Source: Novilysobacter selenitireducens
Lineage (GTDB): Bacteria; Pseudomonadota; Gammaproteobacteria; Xanthomonadales; Xanthomonadaceae
Direction of reading: 5' to 3'
Assembly (NCBI RefSeq): GCF_020026895.1
Contig: NZ_JAINZW010000003.1
Location: 248,001 to 312,000 of the forward strand
DNA: 64,000 bases
The translations under genes and the position numbers were made by a program. Under the pieces are notes generated by a model. The model searched no databases. It saw only the letters and a program-made list of their open reading frames with translations, and was not told where the DNA came from. Numbering within the stretch: position 1 is the stretch's first letter; each line of letters opens with the position of its first letter. Below are positions 8,491 to 17,263 of the stretch, in pieces.

Positions 8491-10611
8491 TTACCAGATC
8501 ACGACCTGGTCGTCGCCGCCGCGGACCATCGCGTCGCCCGCCTCGCACTCGTAGGCCGCCGCGAACGCCGGCAGGTTGCTCGGCGCGCCCATCGCCCGGA
8601 AGTTGGCTGGGGCGTGCGGGTCGGTGGCCAGGCGGACGTTGAGCTCCTCGTCGGTGAAGTTGCGGCGCCACACCGTGGCCCAGTTGGCGAAGAAGCGCTG
8701 GTCGCGGGTCATGCCCTCGGTCATCGGGTCCTCGCTGTCGCCGGTCGCCTTCTTCATCGCGTCGTAGGCCACGGCCAGGCCACCCAGGTCGGCGATGTTC
8801 TCGCCCAGGGTCAGGCTGCCGTTGACGTTCTTGCCGGGCACCGCCTCATAGGCATTGAACTGGTTGACCAGCTTGCCGGTGAGGTCGCTGAAGCCCTTGG
8901 AGTCGGTCTCCGTCCACCAGTTCTCGAAGTTACCGGTCGGCCCGAAGCGGCTGCCCTGGTCGTCGTAGCCGTGGATCATCTCGTGGCCGATGACCGCGCC
9001 GATGCCGCCGTAGTTGAGCGGTGCGTCGGCATCGGGATCGAAGAACGGCGGCTGCAGGATGGCGGCCGGGAACACGATCTCGTTCTGCAGCGGGTTGTAG
9101 TAGGCGTTGACCGTCTGAGGGCTCATGCCCCACTCGGTCTTGTCCACCGGCTCACCGATCTTGGACAGCTGCCACTTGTAGTTGAACTCCTGCGCGGCCA
9201 GCACGTTCTCGATGTAGCTGTCGCGGTCGGTCGACAGGCCGGTCCACTCGCGCCACTTGTCCGGGTAGCCGATCTTGGGGGTGAACGTCTCCCACTTGGC
9301 CATGGCCTTGGCCTTGGTCTCGTCGCTCATCCACTCCAGGTTCTCGATGCGCGGCTTCAGCGCGGCGCTGAGGTTCTTCACCAGCTCCTGCATCTTGGCC
9401 TTGGAGTCGGCCGGGAACGCCACGTCGACGTACATCTGGCCCAATGCCTCGCCGGCCTGGCTCTCGATGGTGTCCAGGACGCGCTTGCCGCGCTCCTTGA
9501 GCTCCTTCTGGCCGCGCATGGTCTTGCCGTAGAACTCGTAGTTGGCCTGCACGAACTCGTCCGACAGGTACGGCGAGGCGCCGTCGACGGTGTGGAAGCG
9601 CAGGTAGCTCTGCCACTGCTCGACCGGCACGTCCTCCAGCATCTCGCTGACTTCGGCGTGGAAGTCCGGCATCGCCAGCGAGAACATCTCGGGGGCTTCA
9701 ACGCCCTGCGAGTCGAAGAAGCGCGTCCAGCTGAAGTTCGGCGTCAGCTTGTCGGCCTCGGCCGGCGTGACCGGGTTGTAGTACAGCGAGACGTCGCGCG
9801 ACATCTCCTCCTGCGACTTGGAGACGCCCGCCAGGCGCTTCTCGAAGGCGATGACGTTGGACGCCTGCGTTGCCGCATCGGCCGCGGCGACGCCCGACAT
9901 CTCCAGCACCTTGGCGATGTGCTTCTCGTAGGCGGCCAGCTTGTCGGCCTTGTCGGCGTCGGTGTAGTAGGTCTTGTCCGGCAGGCCCAGGCCGCCCTGC
10001 ATCGCGTAGGCGATGTTGTTGGCCGAGTCCTTGAAGTCCGCTTCCGGGCCGAAGCCGAAGAGGAAGTTCTGGCCCTTGGCCGCGCTGGTGCGCAGGTATT
10101 CGGCCACCGCTTCGCTGCTGTCGAGCGCGGAGATCGCGTCCAGGTGGCCCTTGATCGGGGTGATGCCGGCGGCGTTGATGGCCTCGGCATTCATGCCGGT
10201 GGCCCACAGGTCGCCGACGATCTTCTCGACGCCGCTGGCGTCCTCGAGCGCGGCGGCCTGCTCGGCGAGCTGGCGCTGCACGGCCTTGGAACGCTCGTCC
10301 AGCATCTCGAACGCGCCCCACGAAGTGCGGTCGCCCGGGATGTCGTTGGCGGCCAGCCACTTGCCGTTGACGTGGCCACCGAAGTCGGTGCATGCGTCGA
10401 CGGACGAATCCAGGTCGGACTGCGTGAAGCGGTTGACCGGCGGCAGGTTGGTTTCGTCGAGCGTGAAGCGCGCGGTGTCCGCGGCGGTATCGGTGCCGGC
10501 GGCCGTGGTGTCGGCGTCCTGGCGATTGCAACCGGCGATGACGCCGGCAATCGCCAGCGACAGCAGCAGGGCCTTGGGTGAGCTCAGATTCACTTGGTTC
10601 TCCAGCTTCAT
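8491..10611 (-). CDS. M13-family zinc metallopeptidase, predicted lipoprotein
   Basis: 706 residues from ATG 10611. A lipobox (VIAGC) ends a hydrophobic signal segment, so the protein is probably anchored to a membrane. A Thr/Ala/Asp-rich linker leads to the M13 fold (CTDFGGHVNGKW). Catalytic HEMIH (H543, H547), E604 in ENIADLGG and a C-terminal MVRGGDDQVVIW are all intact. It differs from its neighbour by lipid anchoring and a longer N-terminal domain, so the pair look like old paralogues rather than a recent duplication. An upstream ATG at 10647 in the same frame would place extra residues before the signal peptide and is less likely. Confidence 0.93.
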   Translation of the reverse strand: MKLENQVNLSSPKALLLSLAIAGVIAGCNRQDADTTAAGTDTAADTARFTLDETNLPPVNRFTQSDLDSSVDACTDFGGHVNGKWLAANDIPGDRTSWGAFEMLDERSKAVQRQLAEQAAALEDASGVEKIVGDLWATGMNAEAINAAGITPIKGHLDAISALDSSEAVAEYLRTSAAKGQNFLFGFGPEADFKDSANNIAYAMQGGLGLPDKTYYTDADKADKLAAYEKHIAKVLEMSGVAAADAATQASNVIAFEKRLAGVSKSQEEMSRDVSLYYNPVTPAEADKLTPNFSWTRFFDSQGVEAPEMFSLAMPDFHAEVSEMLEDVPVEQWQSYLRFHTVDGASPYLSDEFVQANYEFYGKTMRGQKELKERGKRVLDTIESQAGEALGQMYVDVAFPADSKAKMQELVKNLSAALKPRIENLEWMSDETKAKAMAKWETFTPKIGYPDKWREWTGLSTDRDSYIENVLAAQEFNYKWQLSKIGEPVDKTEWGMSPQTVNAYYNPLQNEIVFPAAILQPPFFDPDADAPLNYGGIGAVIGHEMIHGYDDQGSRFGPTGNFENWWTETDSKGFSDLTGKLVNQFNAYEAVPGKNVNGSLTLGENIADLGGLAVAYDAMKKATGDSEDPMTEGMTRDQRFFANWATVWRRNFTDEELNVRLATDPHAPANFRAMGAPSNLPAFAAAYECEAGDAMVRGGDDQVVIW

Positions 10612-10727
10612 GGGCGTAGGTGCGCCCCGGCGGGGCGGACGGCGCATCTTGGACCCGATCGGCCGGCGCCGGGGGTGTCGATGGTCATGGCGCCGTCATA
10701 ACGAGTTCTTACACCCGCGGTGGGCCG

Positions 10728-10768
10728 CACAGTCAGAGGCCCGGGACATGCCCGGGCCTCTGACTGTG
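10728..10768. terminator. Perfect 18-bp inverted repeat in a divergent intergenic region
   Basis: Arms 10728-10745 and 10751-10768 are perfect complements around a 5-base loop. No T tract follows on either strand. It lies between the divergent M13 and TSUP genes, where neither gene needs a terminator. It may end an unannotated small transcript or be a binding site or repeat. Confidence 0.5.
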
Positions 10769-10974
10769 GCCGACGAGGATGGCCAGTCCGGTGCGGGCGC
10801 CGCAGGGGCCCCGGTATCGCGCTGCCGGCGTGGCCGCCGGCGTAGGGATTCAACCTACCGCGCAGGCGCCGCCGCGGCGGGTGCCGGAGGTCACAGGCGT
10901 GGCATCGTGTCGCGGTCCGGGCAATGCTGTGCACCGGGCTGACGGCACATCGCCGAGCGGCCGAAGGGGACCTC
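10769..10974. other. GC-rich leader upstream of the TSUP gene with nested stem-loops
   Basis: The remainder of the 363-base gap between the M13 and TSUP genes. It holds two adjacent perfect hairpins: GCCGGCG/CGCCGGC at 10824-10841 and GTAGG/CCTAC around GATTCAA at 10842-10858. GC-rich stretches that could pair further follow. I could not match it to a known riboswitch by eye, and no supported coding frame was seen. Confidence 0.4.
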
Positions 10975-11709
10975 TTGGGTATCGAGCGCGCGCTGCTGTT
11001 CCTGTCCCTGGCCCTGCTGGCGGAGGTCGCCGGCACCGTGGGCGGCTTCGGCTCGTCGGTGTTCTTCGTGCCGATCGCCAATTTCTTCTTCGACTTCGAG
11101 TCGGTGCTGGGCATCACGGCGCTGTTCCACCTGGCCAGCAACCTCAGCAAGCTCGGCCTGTTCCGCGCGGGCATCGACCGCCGCCTGCTGGTGCGGCTCG
11201 GCGTGCCGTCGGTGCTGTTCGCCATCCTCGGCGGGCTCGCCGGCACGCTGGTCGAGACCGCATGGCTGGAGCGGCTGCTGGCGGTATTCCTGATCGGCCT
11301 GAGCGGCTGGCTGCTGTGGCGGCCGGCAGCGACGTTCGCGCCGACGACCTCCAACGCCGTCGTGGCCGGTGCTCTGTCGGGCGGCATGGCAGGCCTGGTG
11401 GGGACGGGCGGTGCCGTGCGCGGCTTGGCCCTGGCGGCGTTCGACCTCCCCAAGGAGGTGTTCGTGGCGACGTCGGCGGCCATCGACATGGGCATCGACC
11501 TCAGCCGCGCAGTGGTCTATTGGCGCAACGGGTACATCCATGCCGACGACCTGGCGTGGATCCCGCTGCTCGCGGTGGTGGCGCTGGCGGGGACGTGGCT
11601 GGGGCGGCGGGTGCTGCGCCGGGTCCCGCAGGCGTCATTCCGGCGGATCGCACTGCTGCTGGTGTTCGCCATCGGGTGGGTGACATTGCTGGGCGTGGCG
11701 CTGGGCTGA
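10975..11709 (+). CDS. TSUP (TauE/SafE) family membrane permease
   Basis: About 244 residues from TTG 10975, which is preceded by AAGGGG; an upstream ATG at 10924 is in frame but lacks a good ribosome site. About eight hydrophobic segments are arranged as two similar halves, with glycine-rich GGFGSS early and GLVGTGGAVRG in the second half, as in PF01925 permeases. The family exports or imports small sulfur or carboxylate anions; the substrate here cannot be told. It stands alone, downstream of an unusually structured leader and divergent from the M13 lipoprotein gene. Confidence 0.82.
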   Translation: MGIERALLFLSLALLAEVAGTVGGFGSSVFFVPIANFFFDFESVLGITALFHLASNLSKLGLFRAGIDRRLLVRLGVPSVLFAILGGLAGTLVETAWLERLLAVFLIGLSGWLLWRPAATFAPTTSNAVVAGALSGGMAGLVGTGGAVRGLALAAFDLPKEVFVATSAAIDMGIDLSRAVVYWRNGYIHADDLAWIPLLAVVALAGTWLGRRVLRRVPQASFRRIALLLVFAIGWVTLLGVALG

Positions 11710-12033
11710 GACGGCCCAACCGGGCGGACCTGAATGGGGCGCGCGCGTGCCGATGGCGCCGGCGGGGTGGATCGCCTACACTTCGCGCCGTCCAGCGCAC
11801 GGCTGCCTCCCCGCAAGGGGTACGTTTCCCAGGTATGCCTGCCGCCTCGCACTGAGTTCCAGGCTTTGCCCTGACTCGCCGATCGCGGCCTTTATCCCGC
11901 ACGTCTTTCGTAGCGCCGACACGGTCCGGAGCATCCGGTGCCGTCAAATCCGAATACTCGTGGCGCGGTTCAAGGGAACGCTTCGGGTACTCCGCGACAT
12001 CGCTCGCGGATCGCACACCTGGAGTTCCAACGC
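11710..12033 (+). other. Long untranslated leader upstream of the RhlE-like helicase
   Basis: 324 bases without a supported gene. A TACACT element (near 11778) could be a -10. The sequence from about 11830 to 12033 is less GC-rich than the flanking genes and could form an extended 5' UTR, as is common for cold-inducible RNA helicases. No leader peptide or terminator was identified. Confidence 0.35.
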
Positions 12034-13353
12034 ATGTCTTTCGAATCCCTCGGGCTTTCGCCCGCGTTGCTGCGCGCGTTGTCCGAACAGGGCTACGACA
12101 CGCCCACCCCGATCCAGACCCAGGCCATCCCGCTGGTGCTGTCGGGCCATGACCTGCTGGGCGGCGCCCAGACCGGTACCGGCAAGACCGCCGCGTTCGG
12201 CCTGCCGCTGCTCAACCTGCTGTCCAAGCAGACCGGCGTCAGCGGCCCGCGCAAGCCGCGCGCGCTGATCCTGGTCCCCACCCGCGAACTGGCCGTGCAG
12301 GTCAGCGACAGCCTGCGTGGCTACGGCAAGCACCTGCGCATGGGCATCACCACCATCTTCGGTGGCGCCGGCATGGGCCCCCAGGTCGATGCCCTGCGCC
12401 GCGGCGTCGACATCCTGGTGGCGACCCCGGGCCGCCTGATCGACCACCTCGAGCGCGGCACCGCGCGCCTGGACGGCATCGAGATCCTGGTGATGGACGA
12501 GGCCGACCGCATGCTCGACATGGGCTTCCTGCCCGCGATCAAGCGCATCCTCGCCAAGCTGCCGCGCGACCGTCAGACCCTGCTGTTCTCGGCCACGTTC
12601 GAGGCGCAGCTCAAGGCGCTGGCGCTGGAGTTCATGCGCAACCCGCAGCAGGTGCAGGTGGCGGCCAACAACGCCATCGTCGACACCATCACGCACCGCG
12701 CGCACCCGGTGGACAGCGGCCGCAAGCGCGACCTGCTGGTCGATATCCTGGCCGCGCGCCCGAATGACCAGGTCATCGTGTTCGGCCGCACCAAGCACGG
12801 CTGCAACCGCCTGTCCGAGCAGCTGGAGAAGTCCGGCCTGAAGGCCGTGGCGATCCACGGCAACAAGAGCCAGGCGGCCCGGCAGAAGGCGCTCAACGCG
12901 TTCAAGGCCAACCGCGTGCGCGTGCTGGTGGCGACCGATGTCGCCGCGCGCGGCCTCGACATCCCCAACCTGCCGCTGGTCATCAACTTCGACCTGCCGA
13001 TGGTGGCCGAGGACTACGTGCACCGCATCGGCCGCACCGGTCGCAACGGCGCCACGGGCGAGGCGATCTCGCTGGTGTCGCACGACGAGGGCGGCCTGCT
13101 GCGCCAGATCCAGCGCATCCTCAAGGACGACATCGCGATGGAAGCGGTGGAAGGCTACGCGCCGAGCCGCCCGATCCGCCTGGACGCCGCCATCCCCAAC
13201 CCGCGCAGCAACAACGGTGGCCGCAACAACGGCCCGCGCAAGCCGGCGCATCGCCCGCACGGCAAGCCGGCAGCGCGCCACGCGCACGCCGGCCCGAAGC
13301 AGCATCGCGGCGGCGCCGGCCGCGGCGGTGCGCGTCGTGAAGCGGGTGCCTGA
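12034..13353 (+). CDS. rhlE: DEAD-box ATP-dependent RNA helicase, RhlE-like
   Basis: 439 residues from ATG 12034 (GGAG upstream). All DEAD-box motifs are present in order: Q motif (GYDTPTPIQ), AQTGTGKT, PTRELA, TPGR, DEAD, SAT, RGLD and HRIGRTGR. The C-terminus (from about 385) is a low-complexity Arg/Asn/Pro/His/Lys-rich tail typical of RhlE, which adds RNA affinity. It unwinds short RNA duplexes in ribosome maturation and mRNA decay. It ends at a textbook terminator. An in-frame ATG at 11938 lies in the leader and would add a non-conserved extension. Confidence 0.92.
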   Translation: MSFESLGLSPALLRALSEQGYDTPTPIQTQAIPLVLSGHDLLGGAQTGTGKTAAFGLPLLNLLSKQTGVSGPRKPRALILVPTRELAVQVSDSLRGYGKHLRMGITTIFGGAGMGPQVDALRRGVDILVATPGRLIDHLERGTARLDGIEILVMDEADRMLDMGFLPAIKRILAKLPRDRQTLLFSATFEAQLKALALEFMRNPQQVQVAANNAIVDTITHRAHPVDSGRKRDLLVDILAARPNDQVIVFGRTKHGCNRLSEQLEKSGLKAVAIHGNKSQAARQKALNAFKANRVRVLVATDVAARGLDIPNLPLVINFDLPMVAEDYVHRIGRTGRNGATGEAISLVSHDEGGLLRQIQRILKDDIAMEAVEGYAPSRPIRLDAAIPNPRSNNGGRNNGPRKPAHRPHGKPAARHAHAGPKQHRGGAGRGGARREAGA

Positions 13354-13380
13354 GGCAGTAGCTTCGAAGTGAAATGACGA

Positions 13381-13409
13381 GGGCCGGCAGCGATGCCGGC
13401 CTTTTTTTT
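13381..13409 (+). terminator. Rho-independent terminator after rhlE
   Basis: GGCCGGC...GCCGGCC hairpin followed by eight T residues. Confidence 0.92.
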
Positions 13410-13458
13410 ACGTGCACGTCTTGCCGTGGGTTGTCGTAGGGCCGCCGTGTCGGGCGAC

Positions 13459-13544
13459 CGTAGGATGGGTTGAGCGTAGCGATACCCATCGCTCCCCGGT
13501 ACTGAGCGAAATGATGGGTATCGCGGGGCTCAACCCGTCCTACG
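13459..13544. repeat. Imperfect palindromic repeat (REP/MITE-like)
   Basis: Two 32-base arms (13459-13490 and 13513-13544) match as an inverted repeat at about 28 positions and flank a 22-base loop. The arm starts CGTAGGATGGGTTGAGC. It ends 5 bases from the ligase stop codon. Similar GTAGG-start palindromes are dispersed in many Xanthomonadaceae and Pseudomonas genomes. No coding capacity was seen. Confidence 0.7.
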
Positions 13545-13548
13545 GCGG

Positions 13549-14421
13549 CTATTCCGGGGACTGGGGCGTCCAGCCGTGCCGCACGCGCAGGAACCGCGCA
13601 AAGCGCGGCAATCCTTTCGACGTGAAGCCGTCATGCCGGTACGTGACCCACGCACCGAGCGGGGGCGGCTCGGCCCGTTGTGCGTCGCTGAGGCCGCTGC
13701 CCAGGCGGAAGCGCACGCCATCGGCGCGTTCCACCAGCAGCGAGCCGGTCATCCCTTCGTACTTGCCCTTGCCGGGCAGGTGGGCGACGACGCGTGCCTC
13801 GGCATCGTCATGGCGCTTGTACTTCAGCAGCCACTCGCTTCGTCCGTTGCGGTAGGTCGAGTCGCGGTGGTGCAGCATCAGGCCCTCGCCGCCGCGCGCT
13901 TCCACTTCGTCGAGACGGTGCTCCAGCGCGCGGGCATCGGCCACGCGTACCTGCGGTACCGCGCGCAGCCATGCGGTGCCGGCGGCCTGGACCGCCCGCC
14001 GCAACGCGACCAACCGTGCTTCGAACCGGCCCGGATGGGACGGCAGGTCGAAGACCATGAAGCGCATGTCGCGCCAGTCGGTATCTTCCGGTCGCGCCGT
14101 GCGCACGGTGGCGCTGGTGCGCTCGAACTGCCCGCGTCCGATCCAGAGTTCCCCATCCATCTGCACCGCCGGCCAGCCGCGGGTGAACCACGCCGGTGTG
14201 CTGATGCGATGCCCGCCGCGGGTCCACAGGTGCTCGCCGTCCCAGCGCCCGCGCACGCCGTCGAGCTTTTCGCTCACCCAGTACTCCCGCAAGGCGATGC
14301 CATCGCGGTGCGATGAGGCGAGCATCGTGGTGCGTGGCGGCGAGTCGGCCGCCGGCAGCGGGCGGGGATGGAAGGCTGCGATGGCCAGCAGGGCATGCAG
14401 CAGGAAACGCAATGCGCGCAT
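13549..14421 (-). CDS. ligE: LigE-type ATP-dependent DNA ligase with signal peptide
   Basis: 290 residues. A hydrophobic signal sequence (RFLLHALLAIAAFHPRPLPAA) is followed by the nucleotidyltransferase domain. Motif I is EKLDGVRG with the adenylated Lys52, motif III FMVFDL, motif IV GGEGLMLHH, and motif V WLLKYKR. A short OB-fold ends the protein, with no extra domains, matching the minimal Lig E class. These ligases seal nicks with ATP and are thought to act in the periplasm, possibly on incoming or extracellular DNA. ATG 14421 gives a proper signal peptide; the frame is open much further upstream but that part is antisense to another gene. Confidence 0.88.
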   Translation of the reverse strand: MRALRFLLHALLAIAAFHPRPLPAADSPPRTTMLASSHRDGIALREYWVSEKLDGVRGRWDGEHLWTRGGHRISTPAWFTRGWPAVQMDGELWIGRGQFERTSATVRTARPEDTDWRDMRFMVFDLPSHPGRFEARLVALRRAVQAAGTAWLRAVPQVRVADARALEHRLDEVEARGGEGLMLHHRDSTYRNGRSEWLLKYKRHDDAEARVVAHLPGKGKYEGMTGSLLVERADGVRFRLGSGLSDAQRAEPPPLGAWVTYRHDGFTSKGLPRFARFLRVRHGWTPQSPE

Positions 14422-14509
14422 CAGGCTCGTCCTTGAGCGAGAGGGGCCGGCAGTGTGCGCGGGTGGGCGGGGACGCACAACCGGCGTCGCAACGGACCCC
14501 GCAACGGAA

Positions 14510-14534
14510 ACGGGCCGGCAAAGAGCCGGCCCGT
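14510..14534 (-). terminator. Hairpin after DUF885 gene
   Basis: The stem ACGGGCCGGC/GCCGGCCCGT with a short loop lies just past the DUF885 stop. Only a weak T tract (GTTTCC) follows on the minus strand. Confidence 0.6.
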
Positions 14535-14555
14535 CGGTCCACGCGTGCGGCGGGT

Positions 14556-16388
14556 TTACGCCTTCTTCGCCGCGATCCAGCGGTCGATCTTGCCTTCCAG
14601 CACGTCCAGCGGCACCGAGCCGTCCTTGAGCACCTCGGCGTGGAACTCGCGGATGTCGAAGTCCGCGCCCAGCTCGGCCTCGGCCTTCGCGCGCAGCTCC
14701 TTGATCTTGAGTTCGCCGATCTTGTACGCCAGCGCCTGGCCCGGGATCGCCATGTAGCGCTCGGTCTCGGAAATCGCCGGGGTTTCGGCGGTGGCCGAGT
14801 TCTCCAGCATGTAGGCGATCACCTGCTCGCGGGTCCAGCCCTTGCTGTGCAGTCCGGTGTCCACCACCAGGCGGATTGCGCGCCACAGCTCGTTCTGGAG
14901 GTAGCCGAAGTAGTTGTACGGATCGGTGTACAGGCCCAGGTCCTTGCCCAGCGACTCCGCGTACAGGCCCCAGCCTTCCGAGAAGGCGGTTTCGCCACCA
15001 AAGCGACGGAACGCCGGCAGGCCGGTCAACTCCTGCTGCAGCGCCAGCTGGAAGTGGTGGCCCGGGATCGCCTCGTGCAGGAACAGGTCCTCCGCGTCCC
15101 ACGTCTGCCGCGTCGGCAGGTCGTAGGTATTGACGTAGAAGATGCCCGGACGGCTGCCGTCCTCGCTCGGCCGCATGTAGGATCCACCCGCCGCGGACTG
15201 CGCGCGGAACGGCTCCACCGGGCGGATCTCGAAACCGGCCTTCGGCGTCAGCGAGAACAGCTTCGGGATGTGGACGTTGACCTTGTCCTCCAGCGCCCGG
15301 TAGTAGGTGAGCAGCGCTTCCTCGCTCTCGAACTGGAAGCGCGGGTCGTCACGCATGAACGCGAAGAAGTCCTGCAGGTCGCCCTTGAAGCCGACTTCCG
15401 CCATCACCTTGCGCATCTCGCCATGGATGCGGGCGACCTCGTCCAGGCCGATCTGGTGGATCTGCGCCGGCGTCAGGTCGGTCGTGGTCGAGTTGCGCGC
15501 GTTGTAGGCGTACCACTCATCGCCACCCGGCAGCGCGGCCATGCCGGAGGTTTCGCGCGTGCGTGGCATGTACTCGTCTGCGACGAATGCCCGCATCTCG
15601 CGGTAGGCCGGCATCAGTTCGTCTTCGATCATCGTGCGGTATTCGGCCGTCAACCGCTCGCGGTCGGCCGCCGGGAACGACTCGGGCATGGTTTCGATCG
15701 GGCGCCAGAACAGCGTCTGCTCGGCGTCGTCCTTGATCAGCGCATCCAGCTGGGGGATGACCTTCTCCATCAGCGCGCGCGGCTGCACCACGCCGTTCTG
15801 CACGCCGATGCGGCTGTTGGCGATGGCGGTGTCGAACAGCAGCGGGATCTGCGAGGCGCGCTTGCGCCAGTTGTCGTAGTCCTCGACCGTCTTGAACGGC
15901 TGCGCCCCAGTGCCCGAGCCCAGCTGCACGGCGGTGGAGGCGAAGTTGTAGAACTGGTTGATCGGCTGCTGCCAGCCGGGGAAGCGCTCGCCGGCGAGCT
16001 CGTTCTTCGCGTCGCGCACGAAGATCTGGTAGCTCAGCAGGTCCTGGCCTTCCAGGCCCTCGGGCCCGACGGCCTCGACGGTGTCCAGCCAGCGCTGGGT
16101 GAACGCGCGGGACTTCTCGCGGTACTCCTCCGACAGGAAGTTCGGCATCCGGTCGTTGTAGCGGCTGTCGCCCTGGTACGTGGCAGCCAGCGGGTTGAGT
16201 TCGAGCAGCTCCTCCCAGTACTGCGCATACAGCGCATCAAGCCGCTCGGCCTTGGCCTCGCCCTGGACGGAAGCACCCGCCGCGGCGGTGGCATCGGGCG
16301 CAGGCGCGGGCGCGGTGGTGGCGCAGCCGACCAGCGCGGTCGACAGGGCAAGGGCAAGCAGGGTGCGGTGCAGTGAGACGGGCTTCAT
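14556..16388 (-). CDS. DUF885 family lipoprotein, putative metallopeptidase
   Basis: 610 residues from ATG 16388. A lipoprotein signal (LALSTALVGC) is followed by an Ala/Pro linker and a long helical domain. The HEAIPGHH motif (residues 438-445) is the metal-binding signature of DUF885, whose members resemble M32/M3-type gluzincins and are often annotated as X-Pro or amino-acid peptidases. The downstream E-GWGLYAE motif supplies the third ligand. The likely location is the periplasmic side of a membrane. The substrate is not predictable. An ATG 90 bases upstream would put 30 residues before the signal peptide and is rejected. Confidence 0.88.
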   Translation of the reverse strand: MKPVSLHRTLLALALSTALVGCATTAPAPAPDATAAAGASVQGEAKAERLDALYAQYWEELLELNPLAATYQGDSRYNDRMPNFLSEEYREKSRAFTQRWLDTVEAVGPEGLEGQDLLSYQIFVRDAKNELAGERFPGWQQPINQFYNFASTAVQLGSGTGAQPFKTVEDYDNWRKRASQIPLLFDTAIANSRIGVQNGVVQPRALMEKVIPQLDALIKDDAEQTLFWRPIETMPESFPAADRERLTAEYRTMIEDELMPAYREMRAFVADEYMPRTRETSGMAALPGGDEWYAYNARNSTTTDLTPAQIHQIGLDEVARIHGEMRKVMAEVGFKGDLQDFFAFMRDDPRFQFESEEALLTYYRALEDKVNVHIPKLFSLTPKAGFEIRPVEPFRAQSAAGGSYMRPSEDGSRPGIFYVNTYDLPTRQTWDAEDLFLHEAIPGHHFQLALQQELTGLPAFRRFGGETAFSEGWGLYAESLGKDLGLYTDPYNYFGYLQNELWRAIRLVVDTGLHSKGWTREQVIAYMLENSATAETPAISETERYMAIPGQALAYKIGELKIKELRAKAEAELGADFDIREFHAEVLKDGSVPLDVLEGKIDRWIAAKKA

Positions 16389-16523
16389 CGCGTTCTCCGG
16401 TTCGGCGGGACGGTCGGGCACAAGGGACCGACCGGCAGGATAGCCCGCGAGCCTCGCCGGCCCCGGTGGCGCTGGCATGGGCCGAAGGTCATTGCGCAGT
16501 GCGAAGACGCGTGTTGGAGGGGC

Positions 16524-17201
16524 TCAGGAGACGTTTCCGGCCGCCGGCGGCGAAAACGGAATCGACTCGGGCGACACCGCGCCACCGGAGATGATGAAGC
16601 TCATCGCCTGGTCGACGGTCCAGTCGGTGGGCGTGATCTTCTCCACCGGGACGATTTCCAGGTAGCCGGAGGTCGGGTTGGGCGTGGTCGGCACGTAGAC
16701 GGCCGCCAGTTCGCGGCCGGTGCCTTGTTCGCGCAGCACCCGCGTAACGAAGCCAATCGACTTCATCTCGGTGTGCGGGAAGTCCACCAGCACCACGCGC
16801 TGGGTGCCGTCGGGCTTGGTCTGCAGGATGTCGAGCAGTTGCCGCGCGCTGGAGTAGATCGTGCTGGCGAACGGGACGCGCAGGATCAGCGACTCCATCC
16901 AGCGCAGCATCCGTTGTCCGAACACGCGCCGCGCCATGACGCCCGACAGCAGGATGACCAGCACGGTCGCGACGAGCGCGATGCCATGGTCGACCCAAGG
17001 CTGCGTGAGCCAGCCCCAGGTAGCAGGGTTGGAGTCGGCCATCCGTTGCAGCACCGGTCCGGTGAACGGCCGGCTGATGTCCGACAGCAGCACGAACACG
17101 AACTTGACCACGACCCACGTCAGCCAGATCGGCAGCAGGGTGAGCAGGCCGGTGATCAGCGTGGTCTTGAGGCTGGCGCGGGGCAGGGCGGTGTCGGGCA
17201 T
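16524..17201 (-). CDS. DUF502 family inner-membrane protein
   Basis: 225 residues (ATG 17210 would add three). Two N-terminal membrane helices (TTLITGLLTLLPIWLTWVVV and VATVLVILLSGVMA) are separated by a loop, followed by a conserved soluble domain with IPFASTIYSSARQL-type and VPTTPNPTSGYLEIVP motifs. This is the DUF502 signature found widely in bacteria and plants (COV-like). Function is unknown; the family has been linked to membrane trafficking in plants only. It sits 62 bases downstream of the kinase gene on the same strand and may be co-transcribed with it. Confidence 0.85.
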   Translation of the reverse strand: MPDTALPRASLKTTLITGLLTLLPIWLTWVVVKFVFVLLSDISRPFTGPVLQRMADSNPATWGWLTQPWVDHGIALVATVLVILLSGVMARRVFGQRMLRWMESLILRVPFASTIYSSARQLLDILQTKPDGTQRVVLVDFPHTEMKSIGFVTRVLREQGTGRELAAVYVPTTPNPTSGYLEIVPVEKITPTDWTVDQAMSFIISGGAVSPESIPFSPPAAGNVS

Positions 17202-17263
17202 GGCGCGCATTGTAGGCGGGCGCGCCGTCCGCGGTGGGGTGGTCGGCGCTCGCGCGTCGGGTG

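Noticed and set aside
6275-10581. Two long plus-strand frames (759 and 730 codons) opposite the M13 genes
   Set aside because: They are antisense to two intact metallopeptidases and have shadow-like Val/Gly/Arg/His composition.
10842-10858. T-arm-like hairpin suggesting a tRNA or tmRNA end
   Set aside because: Read on the minus strand the loop TTGAATC lacks the invariant C56 and no matching acceptor or anticodon arm was found.
14313-16376. 687-codon plus-strand frame
   Set aside because: Antisense to the DUF885 gene, which has a full motif set and a lipoprotein signal.
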